A stretch of 55,185 bases of DNA. Source: an uncultured Spartobacteria bacterium. Its GTDB lineage: Bacteria > Verrucomicrobiota > Verrucomicrobiia > Chthoniobacterales > Chthoniobacteraceae. Positions 27,262 to 34,733 of this stretch are shown here, piece after piece. Each line of letters begins with the position of its first letter. The first letter of the stretch is position 1. The notes beneath the pieces are model-generated. The model had not been told where the DNA came from, did no database searches, and was given only the letters and a program-made list of their open reading frames with translations. The stretch covers positions 1 through 55,185 of the forward strand of contig CAIXGS010000079.1 in NCBI GenBank assembly GCA_903919125.1. The letters run 5' to 3'. The translations under genes and the position numbers were made by a program.

Positions 27262-28629
27262 TTAGCGGGGGGTGCTCAAAGGACTCGCATCTTTCAAAAG
27301 CGAGGCTAAGCGGACTCGCATGTCCTTCACGCGTTCCGGTTCCGACGCTGCCAAGTTCTTTGTTTCACTCGGATCTTCAACCAGATTAAACAGCGCCACT
27401 GGTTCGTATTTTTCCTCAACTTTGTGGGGCCGATTCTTCCCCTTTGGCTTTGCTTCGTCATCCTCCGTGCCATCGGACGCACTGCCAGACACTAAGAGTT
27501 TCCAATCTCCCATCCGGACCGCCGCACGCGATGGGCCCTGTGTGGAAACCGAGAGAATGGCATCGTGCGGCGAGGGCGCCGAGGTGGTGAGCGTCGGCCA
27601 GATATCCATCCCGTCAATTGGAAGTTTCTGGTCCAGCGAGCCTCCCGCAAGCCTGATTAAGGTTGGATACCAATCTACCATGTGAATTGGTTGATTCAGC
27701 CGTTGATTAGAAGGAATATATCCAGGCCAGCAGGCGAAGGCCGCCGCGCGAATCCCCCCCTCATAAATGGATCCCTTGAAGTCCCGTAACGCTCCATTAT
27801 CTCCGGGAGGCAACCCGCCATTATCGCTCGAAAAGATAATCAACGTATTCTCCAAAATCCCAGCCTTGCGCAGAGATTCTTCGAGCTGCCCGATGGCCTC
27901 GTCTACCGCCGCAAGCATACCTGCAAGCTTTTGCCTGTTCCCCTTAAGATTCGCGTAGGGCTTGATGTAGGAGTCGGGAACCTGAAAGGGACTGTGCACC
28001 CCATTAAATGGCACATACAAGAACAAGGGCTCCGCTTTATCCTCGGTTTCAATGATTTTGCAGGCTTCTTTTGTGATCAGATGCGTGGTGTAACCTTCTT
28101 CATTTAAGGGTTCACCATTCCGATACCAATCGACCTGTCCCATCCGTTCGTGGGTGAGGTAATCCAGCATTCCAAAGAAGTGTCCGTACTGGTGATCAAA
28201 TCCTCGGGCGTTGGGCTGGTAGGCCGTTTTAAACTCCCCAAGGTGCCACTTCCCAGTCAGCGCAGTCCGGTAACCGGCAGAACGAAGCGCATCAGCCAAG
28301 GTCCGTTCTTCCAAGGGAAGTCCCCAGGGAGCATGTGGCGAGACAATCGTATACACACCGGTGTGGGTGGGGTAGCGACCGGTCAGCAGTGCAGATCGCG
28401 TGGGAGAACACACAGGTTGCACGTAGAGGTTCTCCAGAATCACCCCGCTTTTGGCGAGTCGGTCAATATTTGGGGTTTGAATCTGTCGGCCGCCATTGAA
28501 CCCGCAGTCTGCGTATGCCAGATCATCGATCAGAAAAAACACGATGTTCGGCTGTTTTGTTTCCGCAGCATGAAGGTTCGAAAGATAAAGCAGACAAATC
28601 AATAGCTCGGATAAAAAACGGAGTCGCAT
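27262..28629 (-). CDS. Secreted formylglycine sulfatase (arylsulfatase B-like)
   Basis: From ATG 28629 the product is 455 residues with a signal peptide (MRLRFLSELLICLLYLSNLH). NIVFFLIDDLAYADCGFNGG gives the metal-binding Asp35-Asp36, CSPTR (74-78) is the formylglycine site, and GKWHLGEF and FSSDNGG follow. The pattern fits arylsulfatase B/N-acetylgalactosamine-4-sulfatase-like proteins. An upstream extension to 28764 has no signal peptide and is not used. It is in a minus-strand run with the acetylesterase downstream and a LamG-like gene upstream. Between 28630 and 28915 I see no gene. Confidence 0.9.
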   Translation of the reverse strand: MRLRFLSELLICLLYLSNLHAAETKQPNIVFFLIDDLAYADCGFNGGRQIQTPNIDRLAKSGVILENLYVQPVCSPTRSALLTGRYPTHTGVYTIVSPHAPWGLPLEERTLADALRSAGYRTALTGKWHLGEFKTAYQPNARGFDHQYGHFFGMLDYLTHERMGQVDWYRNGEPLNEEGYTTHLITKEACKIIETEDKAEPLFLYVPFNGVHSPFQVPDSYIKPYANLKGNRQKLAGMLAAVDEAIGQLEESLRKAGILENTLIIFSSDNGGLPPGDNGALRDFKGSIYEGGIRAAAFACWPGYIPSNQRLNQPIHMVDWYPTLIRLAGGSLDQKLPIDGMDIWPTLTTSAPSPHDAILSVSTQGPSRAAVRMGDWKLLVSGSASDGTEDDEAKPKGKNRPHKVEEKYEPVALFNLVEDPSETKNLAASEPERVKDMRVRLASLLKDASPLSTPR

Positions 28630-28915
28630 GGTGTTCAATGGGAAACACCGCCTATCTGAAAAAGTTATCGAAAAAGTGAATTGATAGATGACTTTAGGTT
28701 GTCGAGCACCGAGAGGTCCCGGCACCTCAAAGGGGCTTAAAGCCTCAATCACACCCCAACCCAACCTCTACGGCGAATGCATCATGTAGCGCGCCCGCGA
28801 TCATACCGCGCGCAAGAGCGGCGGAAGCGGTTTGAAAATCAAAGACTTACCGTTTTTGACTTGTTTTTCCAGATGTGCTTACGAGTCACTGGACAGGAGC
28901 GGCGACACAAGAAGC

Positions 28916-29617
28916 TCACGGTTTTGGCACGGTTGCCTCGATGCGAATGTCGTCAATCTCCAGGCCCTCTTCCGCCCCGTCTTGCATCCACAGAAGCTTC
29001 CTTTTGGGCTCATTAAAGTTGCTTCGAATCAGCTCCTTGCTCCAAAATTTACTATCCACACTAACCGTCACTTTCTCGCCCAGAAATACCAACTGCACCT
29101 CTCTCCAATCATTGCTTTTAAGATCCATCTTTTCCGGAGCCAGATACTCATTCAGACGATAAGCGCCACTCACCGCATCCGGTTCGCGTTTGTTTTGGCG
29201 CAACGGATGATTGGCGTCCTTGGAATGTGCATCCACTTCCAGAACCACGGAGTCGCGCAGGAGTTTGACTCGTAACATGTGATCCACACTTCCGAACCCG
29301 TCATCGCCATCCACAAAAAACCACAAGGAACGCCCTTCCCCGAGGTGACGGTAACGGAACGAAATGGTGAGATCCTTTCCCTCCACCGGCAGATACACCA
29401 TCGGTGGATACTTCCCACCACTCGAACCATGTGTCCACAACGCACCGTTACGGACCTCGGTGTTTTTGTTCGGAATCGGAGTCGTAAAGCGGCCTGCATC
29501 GAAGTCAGGGCCAAACGACTCATAGAACGGTAATGGCGAGGGCTCCGCGCCATGAAGCGGGGCGAGTGACGAAAGTAGCAGCGCGGCAAAAGCAGATGCG
29601 GATATTCGGCTCATCAT
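28916..29617 (-). CDS. Secreted LamG/DUF1080-like beta-sandwich protein
   Basis: This is a 233-residue protein with a signal peptide (SAFAALLLSSLAPLHGAE). The rest reads like a concanavalin-like jelly roll: TISFRYRHLGEGRSLWFFVDG, SNDWREVQLVFLGEKVTVSVD and a closing GLEIDDIRIEA. These features are shared with DUF1080/LamG-type domains that bind or process sugars. No catalytic residues can be assigned. It resembles the 39700-40446 gene in layout. It lies between a sulfatase and an acetylesterase gene on the same strand. Confidence 0.65.
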   Translation of the reverse strand: MMSRISASAFAALLLSSLAPLHGAEPSPLPFYESFGPDFDAGRFTTPIPNKNTEVRNGALWTHGSSGGKYPPMVYLPVEGKDLTISFRYRHLGEGRSLWFFVDGDDGFGSVDHMLRVKLLRDSVVLEVDAHSKDANHPLRQNKREPDAVSGAYRLNEYLAPEKMDLKSNDWREVQLVFLGEKVTVSVDSKFWSKELIRSNFNEPKRKLLWMQDGAEEGLEIDDIRIEATVPKP

Positions 29618-29733
29618 ATTTCTAGTGAGGGTGATTTGATTGCTCCGCTACTTGGCTGGGGCTGGCTGTGCTTCTTTATTAATAACGGGCCGAGCGAATC
29701 GCGGCCCCAGAGCAGCACTTGGTTCCCTGAATT

Positions 29734-31281
29734 TTACTTCTTCTGCGCGGGCCAGTCGTCGGTGCGAAAGGGGGAAGCGGGAAGGCCGGCGCCATTAGCC
29801 AAGCTGGTTTCGGGCCAATCCTTCCAAGCGTAGCGAACCGCAGCCGGTTGGTCGACTTCGGCGTTGCTGATAACGACGGAATCCCCGGCGATCTTTGCGT
29901 CGGCAGTTTTCCATTGCTGGTCCGCGCCGGCGATCTGGAAACCGGTGAGGGTGCCGCCAGTGATGGACTTTAGTCCGCCGTTGGTGTGTTTGAAGGAAAC
30001 CGTGATCTCGTTGCCCTTGGTCGAGGAACCCACTGGAAGCGGGCCGCTGATGGCAGGGACATTTTTCCCATACACGGTGCCCAGCGCCCAGAAAGAGAGA
30101 CGCTTTCCAACGTCTTGTTTGTTTTTCGGGTGAATGTCTTGGGCGTCGCCGAGGTCGATAGTGATGGCCATGCCAGTCTTTGGCAGTTCGAGTGTCTTCA
30201 GCATCGACTCGCGGATGCGGGGCCAACCCTCCCCGGGCGCGGTGTAATTCGGAAGCTGGACCCATGCGAACGGAACTTCCTCCTGCCAAAGCGTGCGCCA
30301 ACTCGTGACGAGTTGTGCGAGTTGGACGCGATAGAGGCCGGTATTGCCGGCGTTGCCTTCCCCCTGATACCAAAGCATGCCCCGCAGAGTGTACGGGACG
30401 AGATTGACGACCTTGCCGTTAAAAAGACCGGAGGGACCGCCTTTGAGCTTGTGCATGGCGAGGGGGTCTTTCGGCGCGGGGACGACGAAGGGTGTGCCTT
30501 CGGCCTTGGCTTTTTCGGAGGCGGCCTTCCAGACGGCGAGCTGCTTCTGGTGCAAAGCGGGAGCCTGTGCGGGATCGAAATTCCGGTACATATCAAGGCG
30601 CTGATCGTAATTAGCCTTCGTCTCGGGATTGGAGGACTGCACCTCCGCTGCCACCCAAGATTCAATGGGCGTGCCCCCGACGGAGGTGTTGATGAGACCG
30701 ACGGGCACGCCAACTTCCTTGTAAATTTCGCGCCCAAAGAAATACAGAACAGCCGAAAAACCGCTGACAGAGTCCGGCGTACATTCCTGCCAGACGCCTT
30801 TGCCCTCTGCCTGCGGTTGGTCGGAGGGACCGGAAGATTCTCGGTAGTGGCGGACGAGCGGGAACTTCGCATTCACCTTCTCGGTATCAAGGTGATAACA
30901 ACTGGCCACTGTCATGGCCATGTTGGACTGGCCGGAGCCAAGCCACACTTCGCCCACGAGCACGTCCTTGATCTCGATCTTGCGTCCGTCTTTGCCGCTC
31001 GCCGTGAGTTGGCGTGGTTCAGCGGATGCAGTCAGGGATTCGAGCTTGAGCGACCATTTGCCGTCACCACCCGCTTCGGTGGATTTCGATTGGCCGGCAA
31101 ATGCGACGGTCACGCGTTCGCCCGGATCGGCCCAGCCCCAGATGGCGACTGGTTTTTCGCGCTGAAGCACCATGTGATCGGAGAGCGGCGAGCCGAGGCG
31201 AAAGTCGTTGGCTTGAAGCGAGGGGCAGGTGGCGAAAAGGATGGCCATCAGGGCTGTGATGGATGTGGGGCTGGGTTTCAT
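29734..31281 (-). CDS. Sialate O-acetylesterase-like SGNH hydrolase, second copy
   Basis: From ATG 31281 the product is 515 residues with a signal peptide (SITALMAILFATCPSLQA). It has LSDHMVLQREKPVAIWGWADPGE, the nucleophile Ser119 in GQSNMAM, VGLINTSVGGTPIESW, GMLWYQGEGNAGN, and DLGDAQDIHPKNKQDVG. It shares the full-length layout of the 25656-27206 enzyme, so the two are old duplicates. It is probably periplasmic. The long plus-strand frame opposite this gene is an antisense shadow. Confidence 0.9.
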   Translation of the reverse strand: MKPSPTSITALMAILFATCPSLQANDFRLGSPLSDHMVLQREKPVAIWGWADPGERVTVAFAGQSKSTEAGGDGKWSLKLESLTASAEPRQLTASGKDGRKIEIKDVLVGEVWLGSGQSNMAMTVASCYHLDTEKVNAKFPLVRHYRESSGPSDQPQAEGKGVWQECTPDSVSGFSAVLYFFGREIYKEVGVPVGLINTSVGGTPIESWVAAEVQSSNPETKANYDQRLDMYRNFDPAQAPALHQKQLAVWKAASEKAKAEGTPFVVPAPKDPLAMHKLKGGPSGLFNGKVVNLVPYTLRGMLWYQGEGNAGNTGLYRVQLAQLVTSWRTLWQEEVPFAWVQLPNYTAPGEGWPRIRESMLKTLELPKTGMAITIDLGDAQDIHPKNKQDVGKRLSFWALGTVYGKNVPAISGPLPVGSSTKGNEITVSFKHTNGGLKSITGGTLTGFQIAGADQQWKTADAKIAGDSVVISNAEVDQPAAVRYAWKDWPETSLANGAGLPASPFRTDDWPAQKK

Positions 31282-31417
31282 TTGTATTTTCTCTGGTTGA
31301 GACCAACGGGAAGCCTGAGTTTCCGGTCTTGAAACCTCACAACTCAATCCCACGCTGTCGGTCTGCTGCTGTATCCGAAACTTTAGTCCCCTACTGGCGT
31401 TTTATTCAACTAAAGCC

Positions 31418-31504
31418 ATGAACCGCTTACGCTCTGTCCTTCTTTCGCTCGCATTGTGTTCGATTAACTTTGTCGCGCAGGCGGACGAGGCTGCCGATCT
31501 ATAG
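31418..31504 (+). pseudogene. Signal-peptide remnant of a secreted protein gene
   Basis: ATG 31418 starts a clean signal peptide (MNRLRSVLLSLALCSINF, then VAQA). The frame stops at TAG 31502 after 28 codons. The frame beyond the stop (LRLGSCPRAKEAGFNRAAG) has protein-like composition but I cannot place it. It looks like the 5' end of a broken secreted-protein gene. It is followed by tandem CGTCCCCG units at about 31580-31604. Confidence 0.4.
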
Positions 31505-31610
31505 CTTCGGCTTGGATCGTGTCCCCGGGCCAAAGAGGCGGGGTTCAACCGTGCCGCCGGTCTTGTCACGGCAGTTTACCCGTCCCCGCGTCCCCGCGTC
31601 CCCCGCTAAG

Positions 31611-31933
31611 CGCGGACCAGTAGACCAAACAACTGAAGTCGCTGTATGGGGGAATCACAACGGGCGAGCACGTGATGGCAACTGCGTTCCCGGGGCTTAA
31701 GGACATTTACAAGCAGGCGGGCGTCGGAGAACGCTTTGGCGGAATTTCGCTGCGGATGGGCACGACGTTTACCGAGTCTCTGGACCTGGCCTTGGGCGCT
31801 GGTTCGCCTATGGTTCAAATCGCGACATGGACGACTACGGAGAGGGAACTGCGATCGAACCCACGCGCGGTGCAGTGTACGAGTATCTCGAGATTCTTCA
31901 GAAGCGTCTCAATGTCTCCGCGCACGGGTCGGC
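31611..31933 (+). pseudogene. Recent partial copy of the GH99-like gene
   Basis: This 323-base stretch is nearly identical to 21529-21852, inside the glycosidase half of the 20795-22813 gene, with scattered substitutions. One missing base in the copy (TGGAACGAC there, TGGACGAC here) shifts the frame after QIATW. A TAG near the start (CAGTAG) also interrupts it. The copy ends exactly where a 33-base repeat containing GGGGACAGACACT begins, at 31934. It cannot encode a working enzyme. Confidence 0.85.
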
Positions 31934-31966
31934 AGAGACACAGGGGACAGACACTCATATCCTACA
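31934..31966 (+). repeat. 33-bp direct repeat, left copy
   Basis: AGAGACACAGGGGACAGACA marks the start of a 33-base unit that recurs at 33571-33603 with two mismatches. The two copies bracket the recombinase fragment, the TA relics, the attC-like site and vapBC. The core belongs to the dispersed GGGGACAGACACTT family. Confidence 0.8.
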
Positions 31967-31967
31967 C

Positions 31968-32223
31968 CGCCTAATGGAATGCCTTAGACTGAGGATCAAA
32001 GACGTAGAATTTGCTGAATTCTGGATAGGACATCCGTTCTGTGCAGGAGCTTCTCGGGCACAAGCATGTTGCCACTACGATGATTTACACACACGTGATG
32101 AACCGACCAGGAATTGCGGTACGAATTCCGGCGGATCTACCTCCTCAGAATCGATTGCCCTTCACGGGAACAAAGCGTTCCGCCTTGATCGAGTTAAACC
32201 AAATGCTACAATACAACCCATGA
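31968..32223 (+). pseudogene. Fragments of an IntI/XerC-like tyrosine recombinase
   Basis: A first fragment encodes RLMECLRLRIKDVEF, the conserved segment after the catalytic Arg region in integron-type integrases. After an internal deletion near 32022 the second fragment encodes G[18 protein letters not shown], [13 protein letters not shown] and IAVRIPADL. These hold the GH motif of the LGH box, the catalytic Tyr in IYTHV, and the integron-integrase-like tail. The stop replaces the Tyr usually seen in GYDIR. The gene is clearly dead. It starts immediately after the left 33-base repeat, and a toxin-antitoxin relic follows. Confidence 0.75.
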
Positions 32224-32468
32224 CACAGGCTGTTGCACACATCCTTGAAGAAGTATAGCAACTATCAGTCGTCGAACGTGCTGATCTGGCTGACCGGCTA
32301 CTGGCATCCCTCGTTGACGACATCCCTCCTGACATCGAGCAGAAACAAATTGACGAGGTCCGACGTCGGATTGCTCAAGTCGACTCCGGCGAAGTTACTT
32401 TAATTCCTGCTCACGTCGCATTGGAGCAAGTGCGTCAGCTGGTTCAATCCGCTCAGATCGCCAGTTAA
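32220..32468 (+). pseudogene. Addiction-module antitoxin gene with a premature stop
   Basis: ATG 32220 reads [35 protein letters not shown], then PPDIEQKQIDEVRRRIAQVD and ends QLVQSAQIAS-stop at 32468. The whole length matches small addiction-module antitoxins of the TIGR02574/Unstab_antitox type, which have a helix with LS..ER..LA..LL.SL. The single TAG at codon 13 inactivates it. A ParE-type toxin relic follows immediately. Confidence 0.75.
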
Positions 32469-32776
32469 AGGCCTCTCACAGCTTTCATCCAGAGGCGCTT
32501 ATTGAGCACACTCAAAGCGCAAGTTACTATTTGCACAATGCATCCCCTCCTGTTGCTGAAGCATTTATCTCCGCAGTAGAGTCGGCTATCTCAGAAATTA
32601 TTGGAGATCCAACGCTGCGTCGAGTAGTCGCCGAACCTGAAATTCGTTGCTACGTGTTTAAGCGATTCCCCTACGTTCTCTATTAACGTTGGCAGCGCGA
32701 CCGTGAACTTGTGAGTATTTTTGCCATTATGCACTGCAGTCGGGAACCGGACTATTGGAAGCACCGAAGCATCTAG
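32465..32776 (+). pseudogene. ParE/RelE-family toxin gene with a premature stop
   Basis: The frame reads SHSFHPEALIEHTQSASYYL, later IRCYVFKRFPYVLY, TAA, RWQRDRELVSIFAIMHCSRE and PDYWKHR. This is the complete length of a ParE-superfamily toxin; the FPY.(I/L)YY segment is hit by the stop at 32684. No start codon remains (TTA-AAG at the expected place). Together with the preceding antitoxin it forms a degenerate toxin-antitoxin pair. The attC-like site lies 42 bases after its end. Confidence 0.75.
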
Positions 32777-32817
32777 AGCCTCCATATGGAGAGATGCTAG
32801 TGCACCCCACGCCAAGA

Positions 32818-32885
32818 GCCTAACTAGGCGCTGCAGACGAACAGCCTCCATGCGTCACGGAAGCTGCTCAGTTCTGGCGTTGGGC
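32818..32885 (+). other. attC-like integron recombination site
   Basis: The outer boxes are GCCTAAC (32818-32824, RYYYAAC) and GTTGGGC (32879-32885, GTTRRRY) and pair with one wobble. Inside, CAGACGAACAGC (32834-32845) pairs with GCTGCTCAGTTCTG (32863-32876) apart from one mismatch and two bulged bases on the right arm, like the extrahelical bases of attC hairpins. The total of 68 bases is within the attC range. It lies between a TA relic and vapBC, close to an IntI-like recombinase relic. This is read by eye and no model was run. Confidence 0.5.
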
Positions 32886-32947
32886 AGATGCTCCGCCTCT
32901 CTACCAGGAACGCTCTTGATTATTGTATCGAGAGCCAAAAGGCTCGC

Positions 32948-32977
32948 ATACACACCAAGAGTCGATAGTGTGTGTAT
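32948..32977 (+). promoter_or_regulatory. Probable VapBC autoregulatory operator
   Basis: ATACACAC (32948-32955) and GTGTGTAT (32970-32977) form a perfect 8-base inverted repeat with a 14-base spacer, ending two bases before the vapB start codon. Dimeric VapB antitoxins usually bind such sites to repress their own operon. A second small hairpin, GAGCC-AAAA-GGCTC (32932-32945), lies just upstream. Confidence 0.5.
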
Positions 32978-32979
32978 TC

Positions 32980-33183
32980 ATGAAGCGCACAAACATCGTC
33001 CTTGATGAAAAACTCGTCTCAGAGGCACTCAAACTTACCGGCCTTAAAACCAAAAAGGAGTTGGTTCATCACGCATTACAACAACTGATCCGACGTGAAC
33101 GCCAAGTTGGCTTACTTGAACTGAAAGGAAATGTCCCATGGGAAGGCGATCTCAATCTCATGAGGAAAGGACGTTTCGCGTGA
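32980..33183 (+). CDS. vapB: VapB-family antitoxin
   Basis: The 67-residue protein MKRTNIVLDEKLVSEALKLT.. has the ribbon-helix-helix start of VapB antitoxins (RTNIVLDE.L..EA..LTGLKTKKELV..AL..L). The C-terminal stretch with GNVPWEGDLNLMRKGR fits the toxin-wrapping tail. The ATG at 32980 follows a perfect inverted repeat. Its stop overlaps the vapC start by four bases (GTGA), so the two are co-translated. It would neutralise the VapC toxin encoded next. Confidence 0.88.
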   Translation: MKRTNIVLDEKLVSEALKLTGLKTKKELVHHALQQLIRRERQVGLLELKGNVPWEGDLNLMRKGRFA

Positions 33184-33572
33184 AGGTCCTAGTGGATTCG
33201 AGCGTCTGGATTGATTTCCTGAGGAATAACGTCACTCCTAAAACACAACTTCTCGAGCAATTTATCGTAGATAGAGAAGATCTATGTATCTGCGGATTTA
33301 TCTTCACAGAAGTTCTTCAAGGAATCAAAGACGAAAAGAAATACCTTTCTACAAAACAACAACTTTCCAATCTGATCTATTTAGAAGACGATGTTTCCAC
33401 CTTCGATCTTGGCGCCACAATATACAGGGAATTGCGGAAACAGGGCCTCACAATCAGAAACTCAATTGACTGCCTGATAGCGGCAACCGTTATCCAACAC
33501 GGCGCTCATCTTTTAGACGCCGATCGAGATTATGAGTTTATTGATCAGCATTACCCGTTGCATCGCCTCTAG
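33180..33572 (+). CDS. vapC: VapC-family PIN-domain ribonuclease toxin
   Basis: This is a 130-residue PIN-domain toxin that would cleave RNA, with the four expected acidic residues: Asp6 (VLVDSSVWIDF), Glu44 (FTEVLQG), Asp97 (NSIDCLIAA) and Asp115 (LLDADRDYEF). It starts at GTG 33180 inside the vapB stop. The length and motifs are complete, so unlike the neighbouring TA relics this pair looks intact. Immediately after its TAG stop begins the right copy of the 33-base direct repeat, so the pair lies at the end of the bracketed segment. Confidence 0.9.
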   Translation: MKVLVDSSVWIDFLRNNVTPKTQLLEQFIVDREDLCICGFIFTEVLQGIKDEKKYLSTKQQLSNLIYLEDDVSTFDLGATIYRELRKQGLTIRNSIDCLIAATVIQHGAHLLDADRDYEFIDQHYPLHRL

Positions 33573-33603
33573 AGACACAGGGGACAGGCACTAATATCCT
33601 ACA
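33571..33603 (+). repeat. 33-bp direct repeat, right copy
   Basis: The second copy of the 33-base unit at 31934-31966 differs at two bases (GGGGACAGGCACT instead of GGGGACAGACACT, and CTAAT instead of CTCAT). It starts within the vapC stop codon and lies just before the end of the convergent cysK gene. Confidence 0.8.
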
Positions 33604-33608
33604 ATTCC

Positions 33609-34571
33609 TTAAGACTGCACGAGCGCACGTGCATGATCGGCTAGCGCAGTACTCAAATAACGCTCCCCAGTGCTGCAGCCTATGGTAACAATCAGCTTTC
33701 CAGAATACTCCGGACGAGACGCGAGTTGCAGCGCAGCCCACACATTGGCACCCGTCGAAATTCCCGCCAGAATGCCTTCTTCATGCGCCAGACGTTGAGC
33801 CGTTTCTATCGCGTCCTCGTTGGAGACCGTGATCACCTCGTCGATGAGAGCGAGGTTGAGGTTATTAGGCACGAAACCTGCGCCCGTTCCCTGAATTTTA
33901 TGAGGCCCCGGCTTCAGTGGCTCCCCCCGGAGCGTCTGGGTAATTACGGGCGAGGCAGAGGGCTCAACCGCAATGGTTTTGAAGCTCTTATTGCGAGACT
34001 TAATTACCTCGCTCACTCCGGTAATCGTTCCACCTGTGCCCACTGCAGACACCAGTGCCACGACGGTTCCGTTACTGTCGGACCAAATTTCCTCCGCCGT
34101 TGTCCTTCGATGAACTTCAGGATTGGCCGGATTATTGAACTGCTGGGGCATCCAGGCGCTCTGATCCAGCGCCACTAATTCCTCAGCCTTTGCAACAGCG
34201 CCCTTCATTCCAAGAGCAGCAGGCGTGAGCACCAGATCCGCCCCCAAAAGAGAGAGAAGAATGCGCCTTTCCACGCTCATGCTTTCAGGCATCGTCAGAG
34301 TGAGTTTGTACCCTCGCGCCGCCGCAACAAAGGCCAGCGCAATCCCCGTGTTTCCGGAAGTCGGCTCAATAATTCGCGACCCCCGCCCGATGCGCCCCTC
34401 CTTTTCGGCGGCGTCGATCATTGCGAGTCCAATCCGGTCTTTGACACTTCCCAGCGGATTGAAGAACTCAGCCTTGAGTGCAATCCTCGCCGGTAACCCA
34501 GCTCCAATGCGAGAGAGTTTAATTAAGGGCGTGCGGCCTACGGTTTGAGTAATGCTGTCAAATATTGGCAT
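33609..34571 (-). CDS. cysK: Cysteine synthase A (O-acetylserine sulfhydrylase)
   Basis: The 320-residue PLP enzyme makes cysteine from O-acetylserine and sulfide. The PLP lysine is Lys44 in NPLGSVKDR, the substrate loop is [13 protein letters not shown], the phosphate-binding glycines are VGTGGTITG, and GISTGAN follows late. Length is normal. A weak Shine-Dalgarno (CAGG) lies about 8 bases before ATG 34571. It is the last gene of a minus-strand cluster with a porin, an M14-like peptidase and a sulfate-binding protein, which suggests sulfur assimilation. Confidence 0.95.
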   Translation of the reverse strand: MPIFDSITQTVGRTPLIKLSRIGAGLPARIALKAEFFNPLGSVKDRIGLAMIDAAEKEGRIGRGSRIIEPTSGNTGIALAFVAAARGYKLTLTMPESMSVERRILLSLLGADLVLTPAALGMKGAVAKAEELVALDQSAWMPQQFNNPANPEVHRRTTAEEIWSDSNGTVVALVSAVGTGGTITGVSEVIKSRNKSFKTIAVEPSASPVITQTLRGEPLKPGPHKIQGTGAGFVPNNLNLALIDEVITVSNEDAIETAQRLAHEEGILAGISTGANVWAALQLASRPEYSGKLIVTIGCSTGERYLSTALADHARALVQS

Positions 34572-34677
34572 ATAACTACCTGTATTTTATGTTTTTAACT
34601 AAAAAATTTGTGCTTCTTAAGGAGCGTATTCCCTCCTCCACAGAGAGCATTCACAGTCACCGGGTGACGAAAGCGAA

Positions 34678-34713
34678 ATAGCCGGGCTCTTTCCCCCGAG
34701 CGAACCCGGCTAT
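34678..34713 (-). terminator. Hairpin downstream of the porin gene
   Basis: ATAGCCGGG (34678-34686) and CCCGGCTAT (34705-34713) form a perfect 9-base stem with an 18-base loop, about 20 bases after the porin stop. On the minus strand it is followed by TTTCGCTTTCG, an imperfect T-rich tail. It may end or attenuate transcription between the porin gene and cysK. Confidence 0.6.
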
Positions 34714-34733
34714 ACACACACCAAACTTTCGCT

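Noticed and set aside
29986-31332. 448-residue plus-strand open frame
   Set aside because: It is antisense to the full-length acetylesterase gene, has no family motif, and is explained by the GC-rich third codon positions of the real gene.
31575-31610. Tandem CGTCCCCG units considered as a CRISPR or satellite
   Set aside because: There are only about three short units with no spacers; it is a simple tandem repeat.
32190-32200. GTTAAAC considered as an attI or second attC box
   Set aside because: No matching RYYYAAC box or stem lies at a suitable distance upstream, so the 7-base match alone is not enough.
34572-34733. Possible sulfur-related riboswitch before cysK
   Set aside because: Only the porin-end hairpin is visible; no SAM-type conserved core was found.
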